Positions 24,331 through 36,195 of a stretch of 64,000 bases of DNA are shown piece by piece. Position 1 is the stretch's first letter. Every line of letters begins with the position of its first letter. A program made the translations under genes and the position numbers. This DNA is from Medicago truncatula (Eukaryota > Streptophyta > Magnoliopsida > Fabales > Fabaceae). The notes under the pieces are model-generated. The model saw only the letters and a list, made by a program, of their open reading frames with translations. It did not search any database and was not told the DNA's origin. Where the stretch lies: positions 32,137,292-32,201,291 of the forward strand of contig NC_053049.1 of assembly GCF_003473485.1 (NCBI RefSeq). Direction: 5' to 3'.

Positions 24331-25349
24331 TGACATATCATATGAGAATGACTTTGTTATATGAAAATGATGAGAATGAATATGATCCATTAGATTAAAA
24401 ATTAATGATTGAGATTAAACCTCACTTAATGTACCATTATCATGTGCCATTTTCATTCTCATTCTACTTTCTCTCACCAAATTCCTTTACTGTTCGTCTT
24501 CTCTTTCTCGGCCATCTCTCTCCGGCGACCAACTCTCCTCCGGTGGCCATCTCTCACGGCAGCAACTTCATCTTCCCTCACCGGCGCCACCTTCCACCAT
24601 TGATTCCTTTCATTCAGCCTTTCACCATTTACATCAAGTCTTCTTCCTTCTAAAGCAGTTATTTCTTCTTCCCCACACCATCAATGAACTTCTCCGACGA
24701 CCCCAACCTCCCCGGCGCGAAGCCTGCCATCACCACCTTCAACCATCGGTTCGCGGTCGGAAACCCGCCGCCGCCACCTTCCTGCACATCTTGGCTGTCG
24801 GAAACCCATAAAAGAAAAAGAAACCACTGATCAATTTCACCCACTTAGTGTAACTCACCAAATCTGTATTTTAAATTGGCCCCTTAAAATTGCTTTAGCT
24901 TTTCTTTCACCAAATTAATTAAAATTTTATGCCAATTTTGGATTGAAAAAGGAACAAACAATCAATTACTCCCCGGTACAAATTCTGCTATATGATAAGG
25001 ACAGTGTGACCGTGTTTCTGGTTTATTGTCAATTGAACATATTTACAATAAAAAAGATGAAGGCAAAGAAGCATTATTTCAGGTTTATGCTCAATTAAAA
25101 GATTTGGATCTCATTGTTTATGTTAATGGTGGTGAAGAATGATGTCAACATGATGGCCGTGGGTGTACAGATGAAAGTGGCATTGTTGAATGGTGGTGGG
25201 AAAATGAACAAAGAAATGAGTTAATGAGAATTGATAGAATAGGATGAGACACATGTGAAGTTTTTAATTTAGACCATTAATTTTTGATCTAAAGGTTGAT
25301 AAGTGTTCTCACCATTCTCACATAATTAACTCATTCTCACTAGATATGG

Positions 25350-25355
<6 letters not shown>
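24328..25355. mobile_element. TIR element inserted in a TA microsatellite, with GC-rich gene-like interior
   Basis: About 1.03 kb. The left end GATGACATATCATATGAGAA is a good complement of the right end (tgagaatgagttaatt... read from the other strand, GAGACCATATCTAGTGAGAA). The subterminal part near ttagattaaaaattaatg also matches inversely at 25,265-25,285. It is flanked by TA runs on both sides, as reported for Micron-type MITEs. The interior at 24,490-24,800 is much richer in C and G than its surroundings (ccggcgacc, ccgccgccacc) and resembles coding sequence of a proline/serine-rich N-terminus. No transposase was found. Confidence 0.5.
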
Positions 25356-25381
<26 letters not shown>

Positions 25382-25384
<3 letters not shown>

Positions 25385-26281
25385 CACATTATTATTAAAC
25401 TTCACTTAAAAATTTAAGAAATTATATAAAATAAAAAAACTTTAATAACAAATTTGAATAAAAATACTTATTAAAAAGTACATTATATCTTGTCAACAAA
25501 AATAAGTAAATTATATATTAATGAATTATTGTTATTTATTTAGTTTCTTATTATCCATTTACTTCTACACAATGGTATCTACTTTTGTTAAATGAGTTTT
25601 GCTTCCACTCACTATTTGAAGATAAAAAAAATAAAATAAAAAACTCACTATTTTTTTATTGCTTAAATTTCTAATACACATGTAAAACTACTGTATAGTA
25701 GTAGCAATAAAAGAGTAAAAGAACTTACATTACTAATACACATATAAAACTACTGTAGCCTTGATTTTCAAGTCATGATTGCTTAAATATATATTTTTCA
25801 TTACTCTGTCTTTTCGAATTCAACGTTTCTTACAATTTCATTGACAAAAGCTTCTTAAAAAAAATATTATTCACAAAAATCAATATCTGGTCCCTTAAAA
25901 ATCCAATTAAAACTATTTTAATATGAAGAAGCCAAGCTCCTCAGGCTAGTTTCACACCTCATATCTATATCTAAGCATAAATATTTTTCATAATTCTAGG
26001 AACAACTATAAACTGAATTATTCTAAGAACCTAAAAAATTAAATATTAAATCAAACATTATGATTCATGTCCAGAACTGGAATGACTGCCATGAAATGTG
26101 CAGCATATTCCCTGTTTGACCTCAAAATCTTAAGGACAATAGTTGCATCCACAACTCTTCAAAAACCAAAAGATATGAAATATAAACCTCAGATAAATTG
26201 TGACATTAAACTAATTTATCTCAATTACCCCAGTTGATATTGGGTTGTAACATTACTGATTGGTGGTTTTTTAGCCTAGTG
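25382..26281. other. AT-rich spacer
   Basis: A short sequence near acacatgtaaaactactgta recurs at about 25,676 and 25,738. Nothing else is recognisable. Confidence 0.4.
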
Positions 26282-26655
26282 TCATTTCTTGCCAAGAGCA
26301 ACACCATGCTTCTTGATTATCTCTTCTGCTTGCAGTGCAGATCTCAGCCATGGTCTGAAAGAAAATAGTAAGAATAATGAGTTAAGTCATCTAGTGTAAG
26401 ACTCAACATATGATGTTGTTATGAGAAGCGTACCGTGTTCCTCAAGTTGTATCCCATAGTCAATTCAACAAAGGAGCTTCCTATGCGGGATAAATAACAG
26501 TACGGAAGATCATATTTCAATAAAACTGTTGCACTGGATGTCAACATGCCTGCTACTATATCTTCTAATATAAGGGCAATCTTACTTAAATCCTCACTTT
26601 GCAGAGGGATTTTTGTAAGAATTGCTTTATAAGCAAATGACTCATTCACAACTAC
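26282..26655 (-). pseudogene. MSL1-like mechanosensitive channel gene relic (last exons)
   Basis: MSL1 is the mitochondrial MscS-type channel of plants. Minus strand: 26,655-26,434 after a TTTGTAG acceptor encodes VVVNESFAYKAILTKIPLQS, then EDLSKIALILEDIVAGML, then PYCYLSRIGSSFVELTMG and YNLRNT, which matches from memory the C-terminal cytoplasmic domain (PYCFLSRIESSFAELTLGC-like). After a GTACGC donor and a CAG acceptor, 26,354-26,282 ends in LQAEEIIKKHGVALGKK and TGA. The two exons do not join in frame with those splice sites, and no upstream channel exons lie nearby. I read it as a 3' remnant. The family call rests on recall of the C-terminus only. Confidence 0.55.
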
Positions 26656-27157
26656 CTACAAAGTTAGCATAGAAAAGAAAGTTGTAAGTTGTCAAAAGAT
26701 TTGTAAGAATTGCTGAAAACTGAAATCTATAACAGATGCATTTTAATCAAAGATTCAAACATACTAGCCAAAGCAAGTCTCAGTTATGTGCTACACTGCT
26801 GCAAGTCAAAACAGAGATTTTCCTTAGGATTGGTATGGGGAGTCGAGATCGTAAAATGTGAGAATATGACACTGATCTTAAATTAGATTAAAACTTCTAA
26901 ATTGAACCAATCATCACTTCTAAATTAACAAACTTTGTTTATGTCTTGATGCAATGAATTTTGGGAGAACATGTGTTTCAAATTACACATCAAATATATA
27001 AAAAAAAAAATGAGGGGCAAATATTCGAATTCGATGAACACGATCAACCTATTTAACAATATCAATATTGTCAATTGAGTTAAGCCTTGCCCGTTACTGT
27101 AAAAACTTGAAAGTATTGTTATATACTTCATGTGCAACCATTAAAAAAGAAAAAAAA

Positions 27158-27352
27158 AATGGAAAATGTTACATGAACACCCTTTATTTCTACACCCCAT
27201 TGTACACCCCATGTATTAGGGATATTTTGATAAGTTCATCTCACAACCACACTTTATCTTCTATTTGTGCGGGGTCCAAGTTGCCACGTGTCAGAATTTT
27301 GTGTGGGTGTAAAGGGTGTATTGCCACATGGGGTGGTACATGTATCATTATT
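27158..27352. mobile_element. MITE-like insertion upstream of LTP-A, absent from the B copy
   Basis: The left part aatgttacatgaacacc is inverse to the right part ggtggtacatgtatcatt. In copy B the sequence runs straight from aataaaaaagaaaaaaatta to agcatacgttgtgcaatg, an empty site. The superfamily is not determined. Confidence 0.6.
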
Positions 27353-28198
27353 CAAAAAAAATTAAGCAAACTTTGTGCAATGCAAAACCACACGTGTACT
27401 AGTCTTATAGCTCAAGCATGCTTAGTGGAACAAATTATGAGGTAGTCTAAGTGCATCAAAATTTTGTCTGCCCAACTTTTTCTATGTTCACACTATATTT
27501 TTCAGCTCACCTACTTCTTTGCTATGTCGATAGAATAAGATATGCTTCAACCTGAAGAAGAAAGCATAAGGTCTCTCTCCTAAAACTGTGAGAAAGAGTT
27601 TATTTATAAACTTCTCTTCTCAAATTTATTTCTCAAATTTATTTATATACACATTCATCGTAAAAAAATTACATTCTAAATCAATTATAACCGTTAAATC
27701 ATTATAAACGTTTGACTTTTATCATAACCACTTCTAAAGTCATACATATTTTAATATAGATGGTGCATGAAAATATAAAGCTCCTTCTTAAACTCGTTCC
27801 GGGGTTTCAACTCAACTACTTGAACATGAGACTATTTATAGTTTATCTGAATTTAACACACAAATGTAAATAACTATTATGTTCAAAAATAATCTTTAAT
27901 ACGAAATGTCAAATGTTACATATACAACAAAAACACTTATCTATCTAATAGAGACTTATTCAGCAAGTACTTAAGTTATTGAAATGTTGTATCCATATTT
28001 TTGATACTGGCACACTAAGGTATACACATTTTGTTCTATCCAAGGAACATGCCTATCAAAGGCTACTCAAGGGATACTCTTTGTGAACCTTCTACCATAA
28101 ACATTATCATTGTAGATTGAATATCATAATGTCACAACCACCCCACTAGGGCTAATATCATATTCATGAGTCATGCCCCTTTTTCACTTTACTACTAC

Positions 28199-28205
28199 TA
28201 TATAA
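28199..28205 (+). promoter_or_regulatory. TATA box of LTP-A
   Basis: TATATAA, 100 bases before the ATG at 28,299. It is identical in position and sequence in LTP-B. Confidence 0.5.
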
Positions 28206-28298
28206 CTATGGAACTTGCTCCTTCTAATTCAATGTGCCATATACAAACTAGTCAGTGATTCAAACACATATATTATGAGATTTTCAAAACCAATAGTG

Positions 28299-29084
28299 AT
28301 GGAGTTCAAGGTTAGAACTTTCCTTGCAACAGTAGTGATGTTTCTGTTGGCATCAAGTGTGTTCATTTTGGAAAGTGAAGCAGGTGGAGAATGTGGAAGG
28401 ACACCAATTGGGTCAGCAGCTGCTAGTCTAAGTCCATGTTTGGGTGCTGTACGTAATGTTAGGGCAAAAGTTCCACCAGTTTGTTGTGCTAGAGTTGGTG
28501 CTTTGCTTAGAACTTCTCCAAGATGTCTTTGTTCAGTTCTTTTGTCACCTCTTGCAAAACAAGCTAAGATTAATCCTGCTATTGCTATCACTGTTCCTAA
28601 GAGATGCAACATTAGGAACCGACCTGCTGGAAAGAAATGCGGAAGTAAGTAACAATTAATCATTAATAGCTTGTTGAACTTAAATAATATTTAATAATCA
28701 TATTATATTTAGTGTGTTTGATTACGCGTTTACACATTCCTTAATGTGCGTTCAATATGAAGCTTAGCTACTACTAGTTGTAACTTGTGCCGTGAGCAGC
28801 CTTGGAATGTGAAAATGGCGAACTCATCGTAGTTCCAAAGAGACACTTCGTACATTTTTTAGTGCACACTTGAAATAGTAAGACGCAAGGTCAAAGTAAA
28901 GCCGATAGTTGCAACTTGCAGCGTCGACATTGCAAATTTACCTTAGTTCTGAAAACACTTTAACCTTTCATTGATTCATATTTTTGGTAGACTAGAATTG
29001 AGAATTTGTAAAACTAAAATAGGAAACATATTTACACTTTAACCTTGTTTTTTTTCCTTCTTTACAGGGTACACACTTCCTTGA
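28299..29084 (+). CDS. Type V non-specific lipid-transfer protein, copy A, 120 aa
   Basis: Secreted small protein that binds lipids in a cavity held by four disulfides. Exon 1 is 28,299-28,644, the intron 28,645-29,067 (GTAAGT..TTTACAG), exon 2 29,068-29,084, adding only RYTLP after KKCG. The start MEFKVRTFLATVVMFLLASS gives a clear signal peptide cleaved near SEA-GGEC; an upstream in-frame ATG would bury the signal peptide. The eight-cysteine motif has spacing C-14-C-14-CC-12-CLC-24-C-10-C, which by recall of the Boutrot classification is type V. The intron is about four times longer than in copy B because of an insertion. The protein differs from copy B by only one residue in exon 1 (Gly for Ala after SEA). 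Confidence 0.88.
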
Positions 29085-29225
29085 AACCTAAGCAGGAAAA
29101 TAATACAATACATGTGATATGCAGTATTTAACAGATTAGAGAGCTAAATAAATTATGTAACATGGCATTTTCTACTTGGAGAGTGGCATGTGTCAGCCTG
29201 TAGCATTTTGTATTACTCAGTGTAT

Positions 29226-29735
29226 TGTTTATTACAGAAGCAAGCAAATACAAAAGAAACTGAAGACATTACTTAAAGCACAAGTTACATTTACATTTGT
29301 AATTTCAGATTGCATTTACATTTCATTTAGCTTACATCTAGTTGGTTAGATGTTAGTTACTCTCTAACCTTCTATAAAAGCTTCTCTATATATGTAACAG
29401 ATTCCAGAATAATGAATGATATATAATCACTTTTCCTAGTTTCAGCTTATTCATGGCTTTTCTATTCTTAGATGGTATCAGAGCAGGTTCGTCATACTTT
29501 GCTTCCGCATTGTAAAGATTGAACATTGATCTTGTTGATCTTCGTTGTTATTCTAGATTCATCGATTCGTTATCGTTTCGATTTGCATACTCTATTTTTC
29601 TTTGAGTAGATTCATCTTTGAATCTCTTCGTTTTTTTGTGAAATTGTGTTGCATGATGGTGAGAAACAACAATGGTATGCAGAATCAAGACCAGAGTCTG
29701 TCACAACTATTTAATTGTGATACTGTTTACACTGA
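29226..29735 (+). mobile_element. Ty1/copia 5'-end fossil (LTR plus start of internal region)
   Basis: A short LTR-like stretch of about 245 bp carries TATAAAAGC-type promoter sequence at 29,374. It is followed at about 29,473 by a primer-binding site complementary to initiator tRNA-Met (TGGTATCAGAGC) and a few hundred bases of leader and first gag codons. The rest of the element is missing, so it is a broken fossil. It abuts the end of the LTP-A duplication; copy B has no such element. Confidence 0.6.
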
Positions 29736-30358
29736 AATTTGGTAAACCAGTAAATCTTAAGAGCATATTGTGCTTTGTTTATCTTTCGAAAGTTGTAATG
29801 TTTGTTCTTGAAGAACTTTGATAAAACAAGAATAAATAAAAAAGGAATCGAATCCAACCCAGTTGAATCCAATCGAAGTACGATGCGAATGAAAGTAAAC
29901 AAATTACTCAAAATAAACAAGTAAATTGCAAAAACATTTAAAGAAATGTATTGAAATTGCATTGATTGAATGTAAGTTGGTGCACATATTCATACATTGC
30001 AACTTGTGACTCGTTAGTCGCTTCCATACAGACAATTTGAGCGTAAGTTTTTAGTATGATTGAATTGTGACCCGTTTTTCCTAAGAAAAACTACTATTTA
30101 TACAGATAGGATACTAACTACCTAGTTTAAAAACTATAACTGTAGAAAAAACTACCTAATCCTAGCCATACAATCTAAATATCGAATATAGCCGTTAGAA
30201 CACTTGACCTTATCCGGAGAAATAACTGCTTTCGAGATCCCCTCGTCCATCGAACAAAGACGCGCATCTTCGATTCTCTTCCAAGGAACATAACTTCGAT
30301 ATAACATGCAAGGTCAAGTCCATCTCGTCGGGTCAACCCTTTTGACCATATTAAATGA
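29736..30358. other. Unassigned spacer
   Basis: No gene or repeat end could be identified. The slightly higher GC at 30,200-30,350 hints at more retroelement-derived sequence, but nothing there is diagnostic. Confidence 0.3.
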
Positions 30359-30360
30359 TA

Positions 30361-30619
30361 CTCCCTCCGTCCCTTAATAAGTGACCCATTTGGAATTTTT
30401 TTAATTTTGACCTAACTGACTTTGACCGTATTTTTCAACTAATATACAAAGATAAATAACATCATATAAGATGTCGTTAGATTCGTCTCGATGAGTATTT
30501 TCAAAATATCAAATTTTCATAATTTTTTCCAATATATTATTCAAGATATTTAAACTCAAAATTACGCATTGGTATGCGTAATTGAGTCAACTAGGTCACT
30601 TATTAAGGGACGGAGGGAG
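30361..30619. mobile_element. Stowaway-like MITE, 259 bp
   Basis: Ends CTCCCTCCGTCCCTTAATAA and its complement ...TTATTAAGGGACGGAGGGAG, flanked by TA (30,359-60 and 30,620-21). The inverted repeat continues inward as gtgacc/ggtcac. No coding capacity. Confidence 0.85.
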
Positions 30620-31614
30620 TACCCTTTTACAAATATTTGCTAACAGATACATGCAAAAAAAAAAAAAAATTATAATCGGATATAATAAAATAGATATACA
30701 GCTAAGCTAAGCGCAATAAAAATCCATTTTTTTGCTAGTAATGATCCTAGGTAAAAAGCGATAAAACAATAGATTGTTCGCTAAATTTATTTTGCTGGAG
30801 TGTGCAGGTCAAAGATGCTCGCCTTTTGCCTAAAAAAACTACGGGTTCTTAGCTATTATTTCGGTTCAGATATACAAAACTTTCGCAGAACATCATCTTC
30901 ATGGAACCTGATTCTCTCCTCCCGCAAACTCCATGATGCTTCTTCCACAGGTATCTAAAACTAATGCGTATCTTAGTTTTCTTCTATATTATAATGAACA
31001 CCGACTGTTTGTGAAATTTACTGTTGTACTCAATTCAAATGTAGCTCCTCCTGTTGAGAAGAAGCTTAAGCTTCTTGACTACGCTTCAACGAGACAAGAG
31101 GAAACAATTGAGAGGAGGAAACAACTTAGTGACCGCAAGACACAGATTTCGGATGCGTTGAAAAAGATAGACATTAGATGGTATGTTGCTAATTCCAAGG
31201 TTGATCATATCATAACAAAGATGGAGAATTTGCATGGTGATATTTTGCCTGCTTCCTCTATGTATGAAAAGCTAGTATTTTATTGCAGTGCCGCCGCGGA
31301 TAAGGTGTAATTTTCTCCTTTATTCATTCTCATATTACGGTTATCCATGAGAAGGAAAACGATAACAGGACGTTTGCTCCCTTCATATCGAATTCTCTCT
31401 TCATTCTATTTTCTGTTACCATCATTTTTCAAAACTGCATTTCATTTTTTCTTTTTCACTTATGCAGGTGGATGTAGCTATTGATTTTGTTGATAAAATG
31501 TCTGAAGAAGGCTTTACGCTCTCTAGTCATGTAATGCAATCTTTATTAGAGACTTGTTCGGAAACTGATCAACATTTTCGGGTACTATATATCTTACTTA
31601 AAGCAGCTTCCCTG

Positions 31615-31700
31615 TTGAGGTAGAGGAAGACCTAGAAAAACTATTAAGAGAAACTGTTAGGAAATATTTAGAGGTTAATGAGTTTGAAGGACTTGAACTC
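31615..31700 (+). mobile_element. RTE-type LINE scrap in a PPR intron
   Basis: ggtagaggaagacctagaaa is shared with the RTE relics at 22.2 kb and 57.6 kb (coding RGRGRPRKT). Only about 80 bases are recognisable. Confidence 0.5.
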
Positions 31701-32517
31701 TTGACCTTTCTTTCAGTCATGTGACAACAGCTTTACCGTTTCTCCAAGGCTCACCCTTAAACTTTTACAATTACATAATGAAATTTATGATTCCTTTTTT
31801 CCCCTTAATTGAAGCATTGTTCCTTGTTTGTCTTGTTTTACTAAAATCTGTTTGTTCATTTTCTATTCCTTTTGCTATATTGAAAATCAAGGTTTTTGAA
31901 ATCTATTCCATCATAAGTCGCCATCCCCACCATTTCGAGTTAAATGGAAAGATTTGCTGGCTTTTGGTACACTGTTGTGTAGTGATGAAAGATGTAAGTT
32001 TTACCTTTTTATTTTTATTTTTTTATTTCTTAATGTATGCTTGTTTTCAACAATAATATCTTTTGAAAGAAAGCTTTTTACTAACCCTGATAATGTATTT
32101 ACTTTCATTATGCAGTTTGAATGTGCGTACAAGATGGTTAATGAATTGCAGAAAAAGTATTTCAAATACAAAACAACCATGTATAATGCCATTATGGCAG
32201 GATATTTTTTCGAGGTATCATTGTTGGATTGTGCTCTCACTCAGATTTTCAACTATGAAAGCTTCTCTCTCTTAATGATTTCATTCATTAAAAAATATAT
32301 TTAAATGAGTGTATGAAATCTATTTAAAATAGTTCTTTCATATTCTCACTTTTATCGATATTGTAGAAAAACAAAATTGGTGGGTTGAGGGTTCTCAAAC
32401 AAATGCGAGATGCCAACATAAAGCTCGATTCATACACTTTCAGCTATTTGATTGAAAATTGTGAAACAAAAGAAGAGATTAAGAAAGTAAGTTGAGTTTA
32501 ATAATTTCATATATTCA

Positions 32518-32818
32518 AGTTTGTGGGGGCCTTTGAACGGGGTTTTTGGTTCGACTTCTGATTTCATGTGTCTTATCTCTCTGGTGGGGTTGGCTTGGTC
32601 CATTCTTCATTTGTTTTGGGCACCATGAGGGATGGAGATTTCTTGTGTTGTTGTTTTTGTGATGGTGTTGGTTTTTTAGTTCCCCTAGTAGTGTTGCAGA
32701 TGTTCTTTTTATGTTATTGTTGGGGTTTTTTCCTTGGGCCACCTTTGGTGTGCTTATTCTCTTTGTACATTTGTTATCCTTTTCTTGTATATGTAATTTC
32801 CTTTCCAAAAAAAAAATC
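32518..32818 (+). mobile_element. L1-type LINE 3' end in a PPR intron
   Basis: A severely 5'-truncated insertion with a GT-rich 3' UTR ending in an A run at 32,807-32,816. The 10-base direct repeat catatattca flanks it (32,508-32,517 and 32,819-32,828). This is the classic product of target-primed reverse transcription. Confidence 0.75.
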
Positions 32819-34085
32819 CATATATTCACATATTTTCAACGACTTGGTCGTTAGTTTTAAATCAAGTATTGAGATTAATATTTGATTTTTCAATAATCGA
32901 GTTGCTAATTAGAATATTTACTTGTAGTATTATGAAGAGATGGAACAATCTGGAATCCACTTGACAAAAGAAGTTTTTGTAGCCCTGATTCATGCATATG
33001 TACCTTGCGGTGAATATTATGAAGAACAGGTATGTTTGTGTAAATATGTTGTCTTTCTACGGTTTCTCTTTTGGAGTGACCTTGTAAAGGTCATAGCATG
33101 TTGTAAGTCTCATGGTAGGGTTTTAGATTATTATTAATTATTAATTTATATACTTTCCACTTTCAACCTTAAAACTCATCAATCATTGTACATTCTTGGG
33201 ATAACAAGGATGTGTTATGGAATTTACATGGCGAGTTGGAGAGGGTGCTTCTCCTACTCAAGGAGTTGAGTGGTCAAGATTGGGTTCACGGTTGCAGGTG
33301 GGCTATCCGGTACTCAGTTCAAAACAAAAATTTAAGGTATGACGGTTCTTTTTTCCCAACATTAAATTATGATTTTATTCTGCCATTTGTTTATGTTCAT
33401 TGTATATTTCACAGTTCTACCATTGAACTGTTTAAACAACTCATGGATTATTACAAAAATGATGCACCCGAGAGAAGTGATCCTTTATATTTCGGAAGAA
33501 AGAAACTGGTTTTTAATATTAATGAAGTAAGTTTTTGTTTCCTTATGACTTGAATAAGGATTCACGATTATAAGAATTAAATTTTGATTTAATATTTCTG
33601 CGTGTATGAAGCATGACATATTGGTCTCATGTATGTATAGGCGTATTTTCCAATTTTGGAAAGTGGGTCCACCACATATTTGCAATTTGGATTGGACTTG
33701 CTGAATCTAATAAAAAAAAGAGCTTGATCTTGTTCCTTCACAAATGTGTGTGCTCCTAAAACTTTGCGCCCTATCAGAAGATTTGAATTATGCTAATTTG
33801 GTTTGGAGAGAATATGCATTTGCTGAATGTTCTTATAGTGCATTTAGCTACTTGAGGTGGGCTTCTAACCTTCATACTATTTTTTCCCTTTATTATAATA
33901 TTTTCCTTCTCCTTATGATTTTACTTTATGGTTGTAGTATGTATCAAGTACTTTTGGCCACAGGTGATCACAAATCTGCTGACATTATGGTCAATGAAAT
34001 TCCAAGTATTTTATCTGGTTATGTTTCCTATCTGAAGAAGCGCTATAGCGCTAAAAAGGATGACGTACTGGTATCCGATACGTAG

Positions 34086-36186
34086 GGTTGGCAAAACGGG
34101 TCCAACACGTCGGGATATCCTGTTTAGCCTGTTATTTTTAGCAGACTTGTTTCATATAGTTGACTCGCCTGCTTAACTCGATGAAAAAAGGGGCGGACAC
34201 GAGGCGGGGCAGGTCCTCTCGCTTAACTCGTTTTTCTTTTATTTTTTTAGACTTGTATTATCCTTATTTTAAGATTTGTTTTATGCTTACGATTTTACTT
34301 ATTTTGCTATTATTAAGTATGATGTTGAGTTCGACAATTCGTTATTTACTAGACGTCTACCCGTGCGACACAAATACAATATTTATAGAATTATTCTTAA
34401 TAATCTGTGTACTTTAAATATATTGTTTTGAATATATGTGTGAATAATATTGGTTGCGCTTTCAATTTAGACCTTAAAGAGAATAGGTGCTTGAGTATTT
34501 CAAAGAGTTTTTTTATTTTATTTTAGTGAGTTCATCATGTAAAGTAACCGAGTCAATATTAGTGGTGTGGTTTAGTGGAACGGGGTTAGTGAAATACAAC
34601 TAAAAGTGACATGGTTTATTAGGAAAACTAATTAGAAGTTTATTGATTTTTTTTTGGACGTAGTGATTAGGAGTTTCGGCTAGCTAGACATTTTTAAATC
34701 GAAGAGGAATATAAAAATGTATGTATCATTAAGAACAACAATAAGTAGAGTCCTTCAGCTCTATAACCATGTTCCAAATATTGGAAGCATTGTTTATATA
34801 ACCATGTGCAGTTTGGATTAGCTTATTTTAAAGCTTATATAAAACGGTTTATGCAAATAAATAAATTTTTATGTATGTAAGTTTTTAAGATAGTTTATGA
34901 AAAAACAGTTTATGAAGATACGTTGGTGAGAGCATATAAATTAAAATAAAAGCTTATTTATTTACATAAGTTATTTTTCATAAGCTCAGACCAAACCAAA
35001 CGGGCCCATTTTCCAAATATTGGAAGCCATTATTTAGAATTTTTTTTAAATGGAATCAAATTTTAAATAAAAATAAGAAGTTAAAAACATATTATGTTAC
35101 GATTAAGAAGTTTATATTAATTTATAATTTTTTTTTTCTTCTAAAGAAAAGTCTATGAGAATTTAAAGATCGGTGAAAGTTATATATGGATGGAATGACT
35201 AAGATGAATCAAAATTTAAAAGTAGCACTTATAATGACACTTTGAGATTACTTATGTAGTGGGAGGTTGGATGAGTTCGGTTAAAAAAAATTGATTTTCG
35301 ATCTAAAAAAAGGGTTTTAAATAAACTTTTTCCAAAATATTATTCTCTAAAACCTATAAGAGAAAATATCACAAAGAAAAGAGAAGAGAAGAGAATGAAG
35401 CATGTGTATAATGAGTAGTGCTACACTAATCATCAAAAATAAAAAAACCGTGAATGATAAGGAACATAATATTATAGGCATCCATTTTGTAATGCTTCAA
35501 AGTTCAAATTATAAGCATCCTTCTTGTAGGCTAATGCTTCAAAGTTCAAATAATCTCTTCTCTTAGCTCACATGTTTTTCATAAAGATAATTCATATCGT
35601 AGTCTTTCATGATCGTAAACATATATATTAGAAGAAAAATATATGTATTCATTATTGAAGATTTATGTATTGCATGCTTAGAAAAGAAAGAAAACCTAAA
35701 TCAAAAGGTGCACATGAAATCCTTACTTTAGATATCAAGAGATGGAGACAAATACTTCTAGATATGTTGTTCCTAAGAATAACTTTTGTGTCCGTGAAAC
35801 AAACGCGTCCTTAAAATTTAAGTTTATTATTAATGAGATTTATGCTAGGGTTCACTTATTAAAATGGATATATATCTAGACTCTAAAAAATTGAATTTTA
35901 GTTCGTTTTTCCCCCTATTTTTTATTCTTTTGTTTGTAACTAGTATTTCTTTTATAATATGCTAAAAAAATTACTCCATTCGTTTCAAAATACATGTCAA
36001 TTTGTAATATTAGACAATTGTTATTCTAATGAAACCTTAGCCATCGTTTTTGTTATCTCTCTTTCTTTATTTTGTATCTGTACTGCTAACAATTTGAACT
36101 TTCTCAGAATTTTCTCAGTGTTGATACTGCCAGCTGCCTTCTGTAATAAAGCATACTCATTTAAGTAAGTATAATCTTCCAAGAAA
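34086..36186. other. Intergenic region, AT-rich, MITE-like remnants
   Basis: 34,812-35,003 shows a decayed inverted arrangement (gtttggattagcttatttta ... ataagctcagaccaaaccaaac) of the hAT-MITE type. No gene is seen. A nearly repeated phrase taatgcttcaaagttcaaa occurs at 35,491 and 35,531. Confidence 0.4.
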
Positions 36187-36195
36187 AAACATCAA

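Larger units (their letters stand above)
26879..29229. repeat. Segmental duplication, copy A (contains LTP-A)
   Basis: Starts near attagattaaaacttctaa and ends at cagtgtattgtt. It matches 44,956-46,974 almost base for base in the shared parts, in the same orientation and about 18.07 kb apart at the coding sequence. Copy A has two insertions that copy B lacks: about 195 bp at 27,158-27,352 and about 320 bp in the LTP intron. Confidence 0.85.
30815..34085 (+). pseudogene. PPR protein gene similar to At4g21880/At4g04790, shortened and frameshifted
   Basis: Organelle-targeted PPR family member. Supported exons: 30815-30950, 31045-31304, 31468-31581, 31892-31993, 32116-32214, 32367-32486, 32928-33029, one ending at 33336, 33415-33526, one ending at 33856 and 33938-34085. 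The N-terminus MLAFCLKKLRVLSYYFGSD looks like a transit peptide. Next come KKLKLLDYASTRQEETIERR and PASSMYEKLVFYCSAAADKV, then repeats such as VDVAIDFVDKMSEEGFTLSS and YKTTMYNAIMAGYF. After EYYEEQ, 60-80 residues expected from the Arabidopsis proteins are missing before GELERVLLLLKELS. In the exon ending at 33,856, one extra A in the A8 run at about 33,712-33,719 shifts IKK-ELDLVPSQMC out of frame; this could be mutation or assembly error. The introns hold a LINE tail and an RTE scrap. The family is clear, the ortholog less so. Confidence 0.6.

Noticed and set aside
28229-28663. Long open frame antisense to LTP-A (and the matching one at 46,297-46,680)
   Set aside because: It is the shadow of the LTP coding strand. 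The sense strand has signal peptide, eight-cysteine spacing, promoter and splice sites; the antisense frame has none.
30000-30350. Further LTR retroelement sequence after the copia fossil
   Set aside because: The composition is suggestive but no LTR end, primer-binding site or coding motif was recognised.
31721-32304. Overlapping hydrophobic frames in the PPR locus as a separate membrane protein
   Set aside because: They read across introns. Only the segments between splice sites match PPR sequence.
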